From NCBI RefSeq assembly GCF_021155765.1, contig NC_060114.1, positions 2,852,001-2,916,000 on the forward strand: a stretch of DNA of 64,000 nucleotides. The letters are read 5' to 3'. The position numbers and the translations under genes were made by a program. Numbering within the stretch: the stretch's first letter is position 1; every line of letters begins with the position of its first letter. Positions 1 through 9,735 of the stretch are shown here, piece after piece. Under the pieces are notes generated by a model, which searched no databases, was not told the DNA's origin, and saw nothing but the letters and a program-made list of their open reading frames with translations. This DNA is from Diprion similis (Eukaryota; Arthropoda; Insecta; Hymenoptera; Diprionidae).

Positions 1-291
1 GAAGAACATTCGGTGAGGGTACAGAGCCGAATGTTCGAAGGAAAACCGAATTTTTGGGTAATGTATCGACTCACTTACGAAAGATTACAATATAGTTTGC
101 CTTAAAGAGTATAGCGCCTAGGGTTAATGCGCGTTTAAGCGGGTTAGTATACATTTTTAGCAGAAATGTTTTTTTTTTTTTTTTTTCAATAGGTATGTTC
201 TTATAATTTAAGTGTGTAGTAGTGACATATTATAAAGATACAATTATAATTAAATTATAATTTTAGGGTTTTGATTGTAGATAATATACTG
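1..291. other. Unassigned left edge
   Basis: No gene is seen here. A short hairpin (inverted 10-mers at about 4-13 and 27-36) and a poly-T run (about 168-186) are present. The similarity between the two gypsy-A copies in this window starts at about 292, so this stretch is either another element or a rearranged flank of the truncated gypsy-A copy. Confidence 0.5.
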
Positions 292-676
292 AGTTGTAAG
301 GTATTGCAGACGGGTTAGGCCCACTTGTTCCAGTTTCGTTCGCCATTTTAGATTTTTGAGGTATTTCAGTATGAGTTTCGGATTGACTCCCTGGATCAGG
401 CGATCGAACAAGTGCTTTATTTGATATTCTCGTTTCTTCCGAGCTTTCCGCAGAAACTTTATTCTCTGGGTCAAAATTTTTACCGGAGATTTGAGACTGA
501 TCGGGGTTTAGACTTAGTCCTCCCGACGTGGTTTTTCCTTCTAAATTTTCCAATTGACCCTCGAATAGTTGGGTTCCCTGAGTGCTGACTCGCGATCTTA
601 GTACTCGATCGCTCGGGGGTGGGGAGTGAACTACGGCTGGACGATTTTTAACGACCGGCGGATCTTCCTTTCCCAT
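263..676 (-). pseudogene. gag: gypsy-A gag N-terminal fragment, left copy
   Basis: The frame begins MGKEDPPVVKNR and runs through a Ser/Pro-rich region into MANETGTSGPNPSAIPYN, which in the right copy is followed by the gag capsid-like region. Here it runs into unrelated sequence at about 291 and stops. In this copy the frame is open where the right copy has a premature stop at about 60484, showing that the long form is the ancestral one. Confidence 0.65.
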
Positions 677-712
677 GTATGATTACGCGGTTGAAGTTCG
701 ATATCTCAAGAA

Positions 713-1333
713 TTAAAAAAAACGCGAGAAAGGAGCCGGAGGTTGAGATGGGGGAGATATCGAAATGGGTGTTAATTCCCACAGCGGACTTTCCTCGGAA
801 AGAGGGGTCACGGGATTGGGAATCGCGACCTCTCGTAGGATTTTCCTTATTTCCTCGATTTCTATGGTGTTTCCCGGTGCGAATTCAGATTTCGGTTTCA
901 CCTCCTTATTAATGGTGCTTGCTTTAACTAGGTTATTATTTATTACGCGGCTGGCACCGGAGGTTGATTTAGTCGACACTTTTTCGGATCCTGAGGGGAA
1001 GGGGGTCCAAATTGGTGGTAGTTTATAAGGGAATTGCACGGAAATTTCTTGGAGCGCTCTTCTTATTTCTGCGTCCTCTGAGCTAATCGTCGATGGTCGA
1101 GTGGGCTCAGCGAAATGTATGGATTTGATGCTCTCTTTATATCGTTTAACTTCTTCTTTGTTTCTCATTGTGTGATTTGAATTTTGTGGTTTATTAGGAT
1201 TTAAATATAATTTTTCCACGTAATCTGGTATTCGGTTATTTGGGTCGGTTGAAGTAACTGTCCGTGCGTTTTTAATGAGTGTCTTTTCTGTCGTGCGTTT
1301 TCCTCCTCTTTTATTGTTGGTTCGTCTAGGCAT
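713..1333 (-). CDS. gypsy-A upstream reading frame (ORF0), left copy
   Basis: A frame of 207 codons starting at an ATG with a basic N-terminus (MPRRTNNKRGGKR) and a Pro/Ser-rich end. No domain is recognised. The same frame is preserved in the right copy (60676-61326), so it was probably translated in the ancestor. It lies between leader and gag and ends shortly before, and in the same frame as, the gag ATG. It may be an N-terminal gag extension reached by stop read-through or reinitiation, or a separate small protein. The upstream poly-C tract makes a longer start unlikely. Confidence 0.5.
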   Translation of the reverse strand: MPRRTNNKRGGKRTTEKTLIKNARTVTSTDPNNRIPDYVEKLYLNPNKPQNSNHTMRNKEEVKRYKESIKSIHFAEPTRPSTISSEDAEIRRALQEISVQFPYKLPPIWTPFPSGSEKVSTKSTSGASRVINNNLVKASTINKEVKPKSEFAPGNTIEIEEIRKILREVAIPNPVTPLSEESPLWELTPISISPPSQPPAPFSRFF

Positions 1334-1380
1334 GTAGTCTTGTGCGGAAGCGGTTATTTGGGGGGGGGGGGGGGGGGGGA

Positions 1381-1735
1381 TTTCGGAACAAGAGGAATCT
1401 TTAATTGCAGCGTCGCTACCACATGCAGCGTCAGAAGAAATGAGCAATTCTTGTAATATTTCAGTAGGCGCAATGCTAAAGGAATATCTCGGGTAATGTT
1501 GGGGAAGGAAGAAGAATCTTTAATTGCAGCGTCAGAAGAAATTAGCAATTCTTGTAATATTTCAGTAGGCGCAATGCAAAAGAAATATCTTGGGTAATGT
1601 TGGGGAAGGAAGAAGAATCTCTAATTGCAGCGTCGCTACCATATGCAGCGTCAGAAGAAATTATCAATTCTTGTAATATTTCAGTAGGCGCACTGCTTAA
1701 GAAATATTTTTTATGACTTAGGGGGGAAGGTTCGT
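1381..1735. repeat. Three about 115-bp tandem repeats in the gypsy-A leader
   Basis: Units containing 'ttgcagcgtcgctacc', 'gaagaaat' and 'tttcagtaggcgca' recur three times with small differences, the middle unit shorter. A poly-G run (about 1361-1379) precedes them. The same array lies at 61385-61735. Confidence 0.85.
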
Positions 1736-2050
1736 GGGATTCAGTCTCTTGTCTAATCAGTCGATTGAATAGGTTTCTTATTGGTTTCGCGATTTATTTT
1801 GCTGGCAATCGTTTGTTAAACATGGCAAAAGGTTATTCGCGTTGGTTAGCGTGTGGTTTTCTCGGTTTTGAGAGTATTTATTCATTCATATTTTAGAAGC
1901 AGAAGTCGTTATTCATCGTTGCGTGTTTGAGAATTTTTAGTGTTTACAACGTTGGGAATTCATTTAATAAATTTACGCGATTCATTTGTGCTGCCCATCG
2001 GTCGTTAAACGCGTCACAAAAAGTTATTCGCGTTATTTAACGTTTGGCTT

Positions 2051-2067
2051 TCCCGGCCGATGCACCA
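2051..2067 (-). other. Primer-binding site, tRNA-Gly (left gypsy-A)
   Basis: On the plus strand this 17-mer reads as the 3' end of a tRNA-Gly(GCC) including CCA. On the element's strand it is therefore the complementary primer-binding site, 9 nt from the LTR edge. The same site occurs at 62067-62083. Confidence 0.8.
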
Positions 2068-2076
2068 AAAATTTTA

Positions 2077-4000
2077 TGTGACGTCCTAACGGTCAATTCC
2101 GGACAAATTTAGAATTAGATTCAAAATGGAGTCGCGAAAAATGAACTGGGACGTACAATCAGTAGTTGTGGGTCGCCATTACCGACTAATCACTAAAGTG
2201 AAATAGGTAACATCAATAAATTCGCGTAATGGGGGGCTTTGGATGATTTGAAAGGAATTCGAAATAATAGAATATTAAGTCAACTTACCCTTGTTGTTTG
2301 CGCTTGGTGGTACAGGACAACAGGTAGCTTCGTGGAGCGGCGAAGGACCAGGCAGTTGGAGGTGTTTTAATTAAATTGAATGATTCTGATTTTTAATTGC
2401 ACTTAAATTTTTATTAGTTTACGTTACGATTACAAATACACAGGATAAGGCTCTCAGGTGGAGCAACAAAGTATCAATTACAAAGTTAAAATACTGCTCT
2501 GGGGCAGAGTGACAAGGTAACAGTTCAAACTTATGAAAATTAATGCTCTCCGAGTTCAATCTGCACCCGTTTATGTAGGGCAAAATCTCCTATGCTCCTG
2601 TACAATTTTTGGGTGACAGATTTATTACATTGAGTCACCAGTGAATATTTGGGGGGTAGCTGGACTGTGATTGGTTCCGATCAAGGTGACCCAATTAACG
2701 TCTTGGTTGTTACCTTATATGGTTTGCTTTGCGTAGCCCGGCTAGCTTCTAGCTGGCTACCAAAGCTATCTTTGTTCGGTTTTATAATATTTAATAATTT
2801 GAATTTTGGATGTTTTTCGCTGGTGGCTTCATGTAAGGACTCAGAAATTTCTTTTAATATTAGGTAAACAATAGCTGTGTGGTTTATTATTTAATTAGAA
2901 TAATTGCGTAAAAGGAACGCACAGGTGTGCAAGCTTGAACAGGTGTCTGGGGGTGTGTTGCGTTTAACGTTTGCGGGGTTGCTTCACCTCCAGGGTTTAT
3001 TCATAATGTTTAATATTTAATATTGAAGGAAAGTAATATCGGCCGATAGGCTTTTTCATCTATGATTGAATATATCCCTCAAGGCTCTGCAATGTTGCCA
3101 GTGCAGCGCACTGATTCTGAGAATTTGAGTTGCGTCACCTAGCCTTAGGTTGACGGTGGTGCGACATGGTATGAACTAGATTCGCCCGTAGTACAAGCTT
3201 GTAATATTATTTGGAATCAAAATTGTTTTGTTAACTTAGATTTGGCTTGTAGTATTTCTTTGATACGGGAATAAGCGTAGTAATTCCCCACATACTTAGG
3301 TTTGTAAGAATAGTGGATTAATAGTAACAATTCAAATGTAATTGTAATTTAGATTAATAGTAACAATTCAAATGTAATTGTAATTTAGATTAATAGTAAC
3401 AATTCAAATATAATAATATTAGTAATAACGCAAGTAATATAATAATTTGGTCATTTAAGAAGAATGTTTTAGTTTAGATATTTTGAGATATTGAGATATA
3501 TATATATATTGATAAAATTGAATATTCTGATAATATAAAAGAGGCAGGTATATATGCATGTATTTATACGTGTATGCAAGCATTAGGTATAAGTATAGAT
3601 GCAAGCGCAGTATTGTCGGGGATATATGTTGGTTGTGTCTATGGTATCATTACCGACGGAACTACTCCGTGTAAGACATGCCTGCCTATAATACGGCGTT
3701 TAGTCTTTGCTCTCCTGGTAGTTTTACTCTAGGGGTTTTTTGTAGGCTTGATTAATGCTAAATAACACTTTTAACGGTTTAAATGATAGCTGTAGTATTA
3801 CTGAAGTTCTGTAAAAGGATCTCGCGACCTTTGAGGTAAGTATATCCCTTCAGTTAATAAAAGGTAGTTAGATGAATGTAACTAGGTAATATCTAGTAAC
3901 TTTTAGGTTTGTTGCAAGATTCTTATACTGAAGTTAGGCGTGGTTGGTTAGTTTATGGAATAGAAAGGAAAAAATTGTGGTGGGGCGGTCGGATGTTACA
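2077..4000 (-). repeat. gypsy-A LTR (left copy)
   Basis: The LTR runs on the minus strand from TGTAACATCC (4000 inward) to GACGTCACA (2077), 1924 bp, with TG...CA ends. It matches 62094-63980. About 3316-3420 holds a 36-bp AT-rich tandem unit present about three times here and about twice in the right copy, which explains part of the length difference. It carries no coding frame beyond short random ones. Confidence 0.85.
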
Positions 4001-4035
4001 ACGTTATGGCTCCGTTTGCAAGGCAGAAAACGTAC

Positions 4036-4041
4036 CCCGTG
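4036..4041. repeat. Polinton target-site duplication, left
   Basis: CCCGTG, identical to 20750-20755. It lies inside the RNase H codons of copia-4 (S-T-T-G-Y). Confidence 0.95.
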
Positions 4042-5155
4042 AGTAGTATGGGGGCACTTTGGGGCGTCACAACAAACCCCCCCCCCGCCCCTCTCTGGCG
4101 CCAGCCCCTCGCCTAGGAGTGACTTTGGGGCGCGTTCCCCTTCCCCTGCCGCCCCTCGCCAAGGAGCGGATTTTAGGACGCATACCCCTTCCCCCGCCGC
4201 CCCTCGTCTAGGAGCGGATTTTGGGACGCGTACCCCTTCCCCCGCCGCCCCTCGCCATGGAGTGACTTTGGGACGCGTTCCCCTTCCCCCGCCGCCCCTC
4301 GCCGAGGAGCGGATTTTAGGACGCATACCCCTTCCCCCGCCGCCCCTCGTCTAGGAGCGGATTTTGGGACGCGTACCCCTTCCCCCGCCGCCCCTCGCCA
4401 TGGAGTGACTTTGGGACGCGTTCCCCTTCCCCCGCCGCCCCTCGCCGAGGAGCGGATTTTGGGACGCGTTCCCCTTCCCCCGCCGCCCCTCGCCGAGGAG
4501 CAGATTTTGGGACGCATACCCCTTCGCCCGTCGCCCCTCGCCTAGGAGTGACTTTGGGGCGCGTACCCCTTCCCCCGCCACCCCCTTACCAAGGAGCGGA
4601 TTTTGGGACATCATTCCTGTTCCCCGTCACCCCTTGCCTACGAGCGATTTTCGTCTAGAGGCTTCTATGGCCCGTCAACCCTTTCCCCGCAACCCCCTTG
4701 ACCAGAAGCGATTTTCGGGTGTTGTTCCCCTACCCCGCGACCCCTGACCGCCAAAACTGATTCCGGACTCCATGCGAAGGCTGCTGAGTGTGTACCCTCT
4801 ACCCTCGGATCCCCTATCCGCGAGACGGACTCCTTCCTCTCACCTCGTACCCCTGGCCGCGAGACAGACTTTGGGCTATGAACCCCTCTACCCGCTACCT
4901 CTGACCACGAAGCGAACTCTGTGCCATGGACGTCTACGACTGCAGTCACTTCCTCCTCCTCCTCATCCTCCTTTACCCAAATGATGACCCAGACTCTCTG
5001 CCTACGTCACGAACGGGACTCGTTCTTCCTTCAGCCCTGTTCTTTGCGGCGGTTGCTCGTGTCACTGACCTTACCCCGCCAGTATTTACCCTAAGGCTTA
5101 CTTATACTTGAAAACTGTAGACATGCTTTTCTAATGTTAAACTATAGTCGTACTT

Positions 5156-5231
<76 letters not shown>

Positions 5232-5341
5232 TTATACGAGGATGAGGATGGATAAGAAAATGGAAACAAAGACGATGCGACGGCGTATACAAATTAAACT
5301 TATTACAGGTTTATTCAGACATTACGGATACAAATAAATGC
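4042..5341. repeat. Polinton left terminal inverted repeat
   Basis: 1300 bp matching the reverse complement of 19940-20749, with indels. From the outside it holds a GC-rich minisatellite (about 4085-4620), a spacer, about 320 bp (about 4785-5090) absent from the right repeat, a (TA)n run (about 5159-5230) and a closing part with AATAAA on the minus strand (5310-5315). That signal is well placed to end transcripts of the minus-strand gene cluster. Confidence 0.9.
4085..4620. repeat. 48-bp GC-rich minisatellite, left Polinton repeat
   Basis: About ten copies of a roughly 48-bp unit containing 'ccccttcccccgccgcccct' and either 'gagcggattttgggacgc' or 'gagtgactttgggacgc', so two unit types are interleaved. 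The long minus-strand open frames here are a by-product of the repeat period being divisible by three. Confidence 0.85.
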
Positions 5342-5403
5342 GAAGGTAGAGCGGGTATGAATACGTAACGTATCAATGACAATTGCAATGTTCTTATTCC
5401 TAT

Positions 5404-5434
<31 letters not shown>

Positions 5435-5472
5435 AGATATGGTAGCAGGGTTCTTTTTTTTTTTTTTTTTCT
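5404..5472. repeat. (CA)n and poly-T tract
   Basis: A (CA)n run at about 5404-5434 is followed by a poly-T tract at about 5453-5471, just inside the left inverted repeat and downstream of the protease gene. Confidence 0.9.
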
Positions 5473-5486
5473 TTTATTTACCAGTC

Positions 5487-6026
5487 TTATACGCTAGCGG
5501 CATTACAATTCTTAGAGGTACAACATTGAAGACACCTTACAGGATAAACGTTATTCGAATTAATACTGAGGCTTTTACGCTTCGAGACATAGGCTAGTCG
5601 GATGTGGAATAATTCTGCGATACGATCGTTTCTTTTGAGGTCAAAAGTAAATATATTGAGAAACTGCCGCAGAGAAAAACCAGCAACCATAAAGTGCATA
5701 AACATAATACAAAATTGTCCACATACATCAGAAGAGAGGCTTTGAAGCTGTCTGTCGTTCCAGGCGTATCGTCTGCAATTTCTTCGTACAGTCCGCTTAT
5801 GGTGAGGGATGAATGGCGGTAATCCGAAGCTGTCAAAGTATGTTCCGTGTCCCGAGGAACTGACGAAAAATGCCACCCAGTGGCTACCGGGTCGCGTGTG
5901 GTCATCGGTGTTTGATACAATGGCTGTCGGGCGTGTCCAGATGAGGGGTATCTGATCCGCTGCAAAAACCCCGGTCCTCCCGTTCGGAATCGTCGGCATC
6001 GCGCTCCATATCTGTAGACTGTCCAT
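5487..6026 (-). CDS. Adenain-like cysteine protease (Polinton maturation protease)
   Basis: 179 residues, close to the usual size for the adenovirus-type (C5/Ulp1-like) cysteine proteases of Polintons. The catalytic set is visible: His49 in GSHWVAF, Asp65 in YFDSFGLPP, a Gln at about 93-95, and Cys106 in DVCGQFCIMF. In adenoviruses the enzyme cleaves capsid and core precursors during virion maturation, and a similar role on the nearby capsid proteins is inferred. It is the last gene of the minus-strand cluster, overlaps the upstream gene by 125 bp in another frame, and is followed by an AATAAA in the inverted repeat. The start could be an internal Met, since the overlap is long. Confidence 0.88.
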   Translation of the reverse strand: MDSLQIWSAMPTIPNGRTGVFAADQIPLIWTRPTAIVSNTDDHTRPGSHWVAFFVSSSGHGTYFDSFGLPPFIPHHKRTVRRNCRRYAWNDRQLQSLSSDVCGQFCIMFMHFMVAGFSLRQFLNIFTFDLKRNDRIAELFHIRLAYVSKRKSLSINSNNVYPVRCLQCCTSKNCNAASV

Positions 6027-6831
6027 TTTGCGCTTCGTCGTCTTTTTCTTCTTCTTCTTCCTCGTCCTCGTTATCGGAGATAATCATACCACGCGCGGAA
6101 GATTGTAAGGGGGTATTCGAGCCGCTCGTAGTAGTAGTACGTAGTTCGTAGGGAGCGGCAATTACGCTATCGGACGTAGGTCTGGGTGAATCAGGAGAGA
6201 TTTCCGATGAAGCGTCTGGTTCTGGTATGACAGCTCCTAGCGATGAATTTCTCTGTGGTGGTTGAGGGGCCTGATGACTGGACGAACACTTCTCTCCGGT
6301 GATGCTGTGCTTACTGACTGACGCAGCTTCTGTATACTCGTATTTAGTTAAAATGTCGTTGCTGATGACCCATTTTTTGAGTTTGAGTGCGTTGTTCGTC
6401 GCGCAGGCGAAAAATTCCTCCTTCTTCACACCATGGAAGAAGCACCATTCTGAAGAACGTTCCAGCTTGCCGAATGCCGGGCATTCGAGGTCCTCCAAGT
6501 TCAATACTTGTCGCGCAGTAACATTTTCAATATATTTCGATTTCTCGCGTCCGCGGGCAACAATACGATGAGCGTTACGTGCGATTTCTCGTAGATTAAC
6601 GGCTAGTTGAAGCAGAGTGATGTCACCTTCGAACCACTCGATGCCGTGATGGTAACAGGTAACGTAATTATTTACGGCACGTTCTTTAAGTGGCAGATCC
6701 GCGAAGGGATATGGTGGTTCTACTAGCCAGTGTGCCGAGTAGCGGTGATCGAGGGTGACGACTGCCACTTCTTTCGGTATGAATTTGCCGTAGACATATC
6801 GAAACCCTTGGATATCTATCACGTAATCCAT
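5902..6831 (-). CDS. Polinton conserved protein with CxxH-type motif, unknown function
   Basis: 309 residues. The N-terminal about 120 residues (IDIQGF...FIPKEVAVV..., HWLVEPPYPF, YHHGIEWF, ARGREKSKYI, NLEDLECPAF) resemble a protein that recurs in arthropod Polintons, to my recollection without assigned function. A WCFFHG...CATNNALKLKKW segment gives a Cys/His cluster. The C-terminal third is Ser/Pro/acidic (SDNEDEEEEEEKDDE), probably disordered. A TATA-like element lies at 6938-6945 on the same strand. No enzyme motif is claimed. An exonuclease- or RNase H-like fold was considered, but the residues do not decide it. Confidence 0.7.
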   Translation of the reverse strand: MDYVIDIQGFRYVYGKFIPKEVAVVTLDHRYSAHWLVEPPYPFADLPLKERAVNNYVTCYHHGIEWFEGDITLLQLAVNLREIARNAHRIVARGREKSKYIENVTARQVLNLEDLECPAFGKLERSSEWCFFHGVKKEEFFACATNNALKLKKWVISNDILTKYEYTEAASVSKHSITGEKCSSSHQAPQPPQRNSSLGAVIPEPDASSEISPDSPRPTSDSVIAAPYELRTTTTSGSNTPLQSSARGMIISDNEDEEEEEEKDDEAQNGQSTDMERDADDSEREDRGFCSGSDTPHLDTPDSHCIKHR

Positions 6832-6937
6832 ACTTGAGCTTCAACGAACGTACTCGAGTGAACAAAGATTGCAAGAGCGATGCTGTCGCGGTGTAGTTTG
6901 AATGCTGACTGACTCGGCATTGCAGTTGCGTGAGGCG

Positions 6938-6945
6938 TTTTATAT
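6938..6945 (-). promoter_or_regulatory. TATA-like box upstream of the 6831 gene
   Basis: CATATAAAAC on the minus strand, about 110 bp before the ATG at 6831. Confidence 0.45.
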
Positions 6946-7086
6946 GCAGCCGTGTTTATCCAATGTCTCCAACTGGCCTGTTGCTCCCCTTGAAGACGTT
7001 GAAGTGGAGGAGTGAGCGCGTCCCCTCTAGCGGAAGTCACCACCTGCCGTGTCGCGACAGCGCCCGAGCTGGGAGAGGAGTAACTC

Positions 7087-8424
7087 TTACCCCGAAAAAT
7101 CTGTAATGACCTGACGTGCAGCATCCACTTCAATCAGATTATCGAATTCAGCGTACACCAGGCAATTCACAGTCTCTTTGAGGGCTTCGTCAAAGCGCAC
7201 TTCGACCCTGAGAGTTCCATGTTTGATGAGCGACCAGTGAGACGGACAGTTGGCGGAGAGATCGGGAGTTAGATCAAACGCCATTAGACAATTTCCTTTG
7301 GCGAACTGTTGTCGATTGATACCATTTCCGTCGTACAGAAAATGAATCCCCGTACCGGAGAAGAGGGTGTGATAGGCGTCCACGTAGAGATCGTCTTTGC
7401 CAAAGTTCATCTGTAGCGGTTTCGATGGAACTTGCACTCCGTCGACGTACAGCGAGAGGAAATTCAGAGAGTAGTTTTGAAAATTGAATGGATTGCGTTG
7501 TCTGTCTCCGTTGAAGGCTTTATTACTGACAAAACCGATTATCTCTCGTTTCGGTAGCTGACCGAGTATCACATTGTCCAGCGTTTCTGCTTGTACTCCT
7601 GCATGTATGGTGAAGGATTTCACCTCGACTCTGGTCACGGGGTATTTTGCTGTACCTTTGGCTAGTGTCCGTGCATGCGCCAACAAGATTCCGGGGCTGT
7701 TCTCCACCCGACGAACGAGCAGCGAAGTTTCCAGGATGTGCAGCTTGTGGCGATTTTCAGCTTCCATGATGCAAAAGCTATCTCTCGATCTCACGAGGCG
7801 AAGACGCAGTTCCACACCGTTGAGTAAAAATTTGTCTTGATTGAATACGTCGCAGTGTAGATGACCAATGAGATCAACGGTACGGGCATTGCTCATGATC
7901 CGTTTGCGTTCGATGAATCCGCGATCCGCACCGGCAGCGTCGGCGTCGTATACATCTGATACTCCTTCCTCGCTGTCATACCATAATGCCGATGAAAGAT
8001 GAGATTTCTTGGCGTGAGGTGCGTAATTCAGTAGGGTCTCTATGTACGCTCGATAGGCATAAGAGTTGTTGGCTGGGGAGACTAGTTTTTGATTGAAGAA
8101 TATATCGACTTGATTGAACATTGAGTGGAGCAGATTATTTACCGGAGTGGCGTGCGGAGCGGGTGCGTTGCCTTCGCCTGCTGGGGTGACCGGAGCCGAT
8201 GGCTGTAACTTCACTCGTACGCTAAGCATAGTGTGTGCCAAGTCGATGTACTCATCGCCGTTTCCAGGAACAACAAATTCAATCGGGGAATCATCGGTTA
8301 GAGATGATACGGGCTTGTAGTGTACCCATTGACCAGCCTCAATAGACGTCTGCGTTGGTGGTAGAGAAAATAATTCCAGTTCCGACTTCATACACTCACC
8401 CGAATGCGCGTGCAGGAAGGCCAT
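7087..8424 (-). CDS. Double-jelly-roll major capsid protein (Polinton)
   Basis: 445 residues starting MAFLHAHSGECMKSELELF. The pattern (SELELFSLPPTQTSIE, DDSPIEFVVPGNGDEYIDL, NLLHSMFNQVDIFFN, YAYRAYIETLLNY) is that of the hexon-like major capsid protein of Polintons and adintoviruses, which in insect genomes usually appears as an uncharacterised F54H12.2-like protein. In viruses this protein forms the trimeric building block of an icosahedral shell. The frame is intact over the expected length. It sits between the pX-like gene and the CxxH gene, next to the penton-like gene as in other Polintons. The identification rests on remembered family patterns and no structure comparison was possible. 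Confidence 0.88.
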   Translation of the reverse strand: MAFLHAHSGECMKSELELFSLPPTQTSIEAGQWVHYKPVSSLTDDSPIEFVVPGNGDEYIDLAHTMLSVRVKLQPSAPVTPAGEGNAPAPHATPVNNLLHSMFNQVDIFFNQKLVSPANNSYAYRAYIETLLNYAPHAKKSHLSSALWYDSEEGVSDVYDADAAGADRGFIERKRIMSNARTVDLIGHLHCDVFNQDKFLLNGVELRLRLVRSRDSFCIMEAENRHKLHILETSLLVRRVENSPGILLAHARTLAKGTAKYPVTRVEVKSFTIHAGVQAETLDNVILGQLPKREIIGFVSNKAFNGDRQRNPFNFQNYSLNFLSLYVDGVQVPSKPLQMNFGKDDLYVDAYHTLFSGTGIHFLYDGNGINRQQFAKGNCLMAFDLTPDLSANCPSHWSLIKHGTLRVEVRFDEALKETVNCLVYAEFDNLIEVDAARQVITDFSG

Positions 8425-8461
8425 TGCTGATGTTTACGTTGTAGGCGTGCGGCGCGTGGAT

Positions 8462-9004
8462 TTACCGGGGTCCAAATATGTCTGTAAGGGCCCGTTTTTT
8501 ACAACACTTTTTCCGTTTTGTTTTCTTGGTGGTTCCGGCCCGTTTGGGTGTCTTTGCCATTGTTTTCTTCTTCGACCTTCTCCGTCTAATTTTTCCCGTT
8601 GTACCAGCTGTTCGTCGCGCGTCGACAAGACTGTTCACGCGGGTGATGTTTGACTGACGCGCTAATCCCACAGCACGCCTTTTATAACCGGACCCCTTCA
8701 TGAGTTTATCAATCTTTTCTTCAGCAGCTCTCTTCAAATTATGTCCCGATTCTGCGATTCGCTTCTTGACTGACTGTTTAAACGGTGTGCCGTTGTTTAT
8801 ATCAGACATAACGTTCATCCCTGCACGCAGTGCCTCTTTTCCGACCGCTCTGGCACCACTGGTCAGCAACGGAAATATTCGACGAAACAGGCCTCTCAAG
8901 AAGCTCCCGATTCCGTGTCCTCGCTGATGTGGTGCACCTCGGTAAACCGTTTCTATGCCTCCACCGCCAAGTTGAGCTTCGTAATGATGCGCGTAATGGG
9001 TCAT
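8462..9004 (-). CDS. Basic pX/pVI-like minor virion protein
   Basis: 180 residues. A Gly-rich start is followed by GIGSFLRGLFRRIFPLLTSG, which looks amphipathic, then AVGKEALRAGMNVMSDIN and a strongly basic tail (RRRRSKKKTMAK, KRAGTTKKTKRKKCCKK). Polinton and adintovirus proteins of this kind are compared with adenovirus core/cement proteins pX or pVI, which bind DNA or disrupt membranes. Which role applies here is inference. It lies between penton and capsid genes, 37 bp from the capsid start. A TATA-like TATAAAAG at 8679-8686 falls inside it and might serve the capsid gene. Confidence 0.65.
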   Translation of the reverse strand: MTHYAHHYEAQLGGGGIETVYRGAPHQRGHGIGSFLRGLFRRIFPLLTSGARAVGKEALRAGMNVMSDINNGTPFKQSVKKRIAESGHNLKRAAEEKIDKLMKGSGYKRRAVGLARQSNITRVNSLVDARRTAGTTGKIRRRRSKKKTMAKTPKRAGTTKKTKRKKCCKKRALTDIFGPR

Positions 9005-9081
9005 GTTGTACCTGGTGTTCTTTCTCTTTTTATTTTTGCCGCGTAACTCCTTACCCCCCGTTTCAACGTGATTTCATCCAA

Positions 9082-9651
9082 TTACTGAACTCGTCTGAAG
9101 TGCAGCGTAACCGTCAAAGTCCCGCGCGCGAATGGCGCTGGTCTTCCGAATTGATCTCTTATATCGATTTCGATGGTATGAAAGTTGGTCAGCATCAGTG
9201 GCACGTAGTACAGCGGTGATAAGGTTTTCATCTCTGATTCGCCTCGTGAGGTGCTGTCTTTACCACATGTTTGAATGACTCGTAACAGCGGTGCGTAAAC
9301 GTCTGCAACGATGCGTGGTTCCACTAGGTCGCAATAAATAAACATCTGACAGCCAGGGATCTTTGATGATTTGTTGGTTTCGAATACCTTGCACTCCGAT
9401 GTCACAACTGCACCATCTTCAGCTGAACCGCAATACGTTACGCAGGGAGCCGTTTCATCTTTCGGTGGAACGTACCCTGGCGGGTGTTCAAACGTAAGCT
9501 GATAGTGGATCTCGGCCAGTCCGACTTCCCATTCACCCGTTAATTGGATCTGACGCGGTAACTGTGTAATGTAACAGCACGTCCGATTCTCCGGAAAAAA
9601 CTGCATCGAGCTGTTGCTCGGTAAAGTTAGGTAAAACTGATCCCGGGCCAT
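9082..9651 (-). CDS. Penton-like minor capsid protein (single jelly roll)
   Basis: 189 residues starting MARDQFYLTLPSNSSMQFF. The motifs FYLTLPSNSS, YITQLPRQIQLTGEWEVGL, FIYCDLVEPRIV, APLLRVI, FHTIEIDIRDQFGRPAPF and a closing LHFRR are characteristic of the Polinton/adintovirus minor capsid (penton base-like) protein that occupies the fivefold vertices. Length and frame are intact. It lies downstream of the integrase, 84 bp from the integrase stop, and upstream of the pX-like gene. Confidence 0.82.
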   Translation of the reverse strand: MARDQFYLTLPSNSSMQFFPENRTCCYITQLPRQIQLTGEWEVGLAEIHYQLTFEHPPGYVPPKDETAPCVTYCGSAEDGAVVTSECKVFETNKSSKIPGCQMFIYCDLVEPRIVADVYAPLLRVIQTCGKDSTSRGESEMKTLSPLYYVPLMLTNFHTIEIDIRDQFGRPAPFARGTLTVTLHFRRVQ

Positions 9652-9735
9652 TTTCGTTTCCTTTGCTGCACGAGAGATCGACGATGAACCAACAGAGACT
9701 GAGGGTTATACCGCGGTAGTGCGCAATTTTATCAA

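Larger units (their letters stand above)
292..4000 (-). mobile_element. gypsy-A left copy: LTR plus 5' internal region, truncated
   Basis: A Ty3/gypsy retrotransposon in minus orientation. From high to low coordinate it shows an LTR (2077-4000), a primer-binding site, a leader with three about 115-bp repeats, a small upstream reading frame (713-1333) and the start of gag (263-676). It matches 60287-63980 along its whole length, with small indels. Homology stops at 291, in the first codons after the MANETG start of the gag core, so the rest of gag and all of pol are missing or lie beyond an unresolved break. The outer LTR end abuts the RNase H region of copia-4 at 4001, showing that this element inserted into that copia. 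The other boundary is not in the window, so its target duplication cannot be read. Confidence 0.85.

Noticed and set aside
1381-1735. CRISPR-like array
   Set aside because: Units are about 115 bp, contiguous, without spacers, in a retrotransposon leader.
4085-4620. Overlapping Arg/Gly-rich proteins in the GC-rich repeats
   Set aside because: The 48-bp unit keeps any frame open, and the frames lie in the terminal inverted repeat and differ between the two sides.
6299-6571. Plus-strand genes within the Polinton minus cluster
   Set aside because: They are antisense frames of recognisable proteins with no family features.
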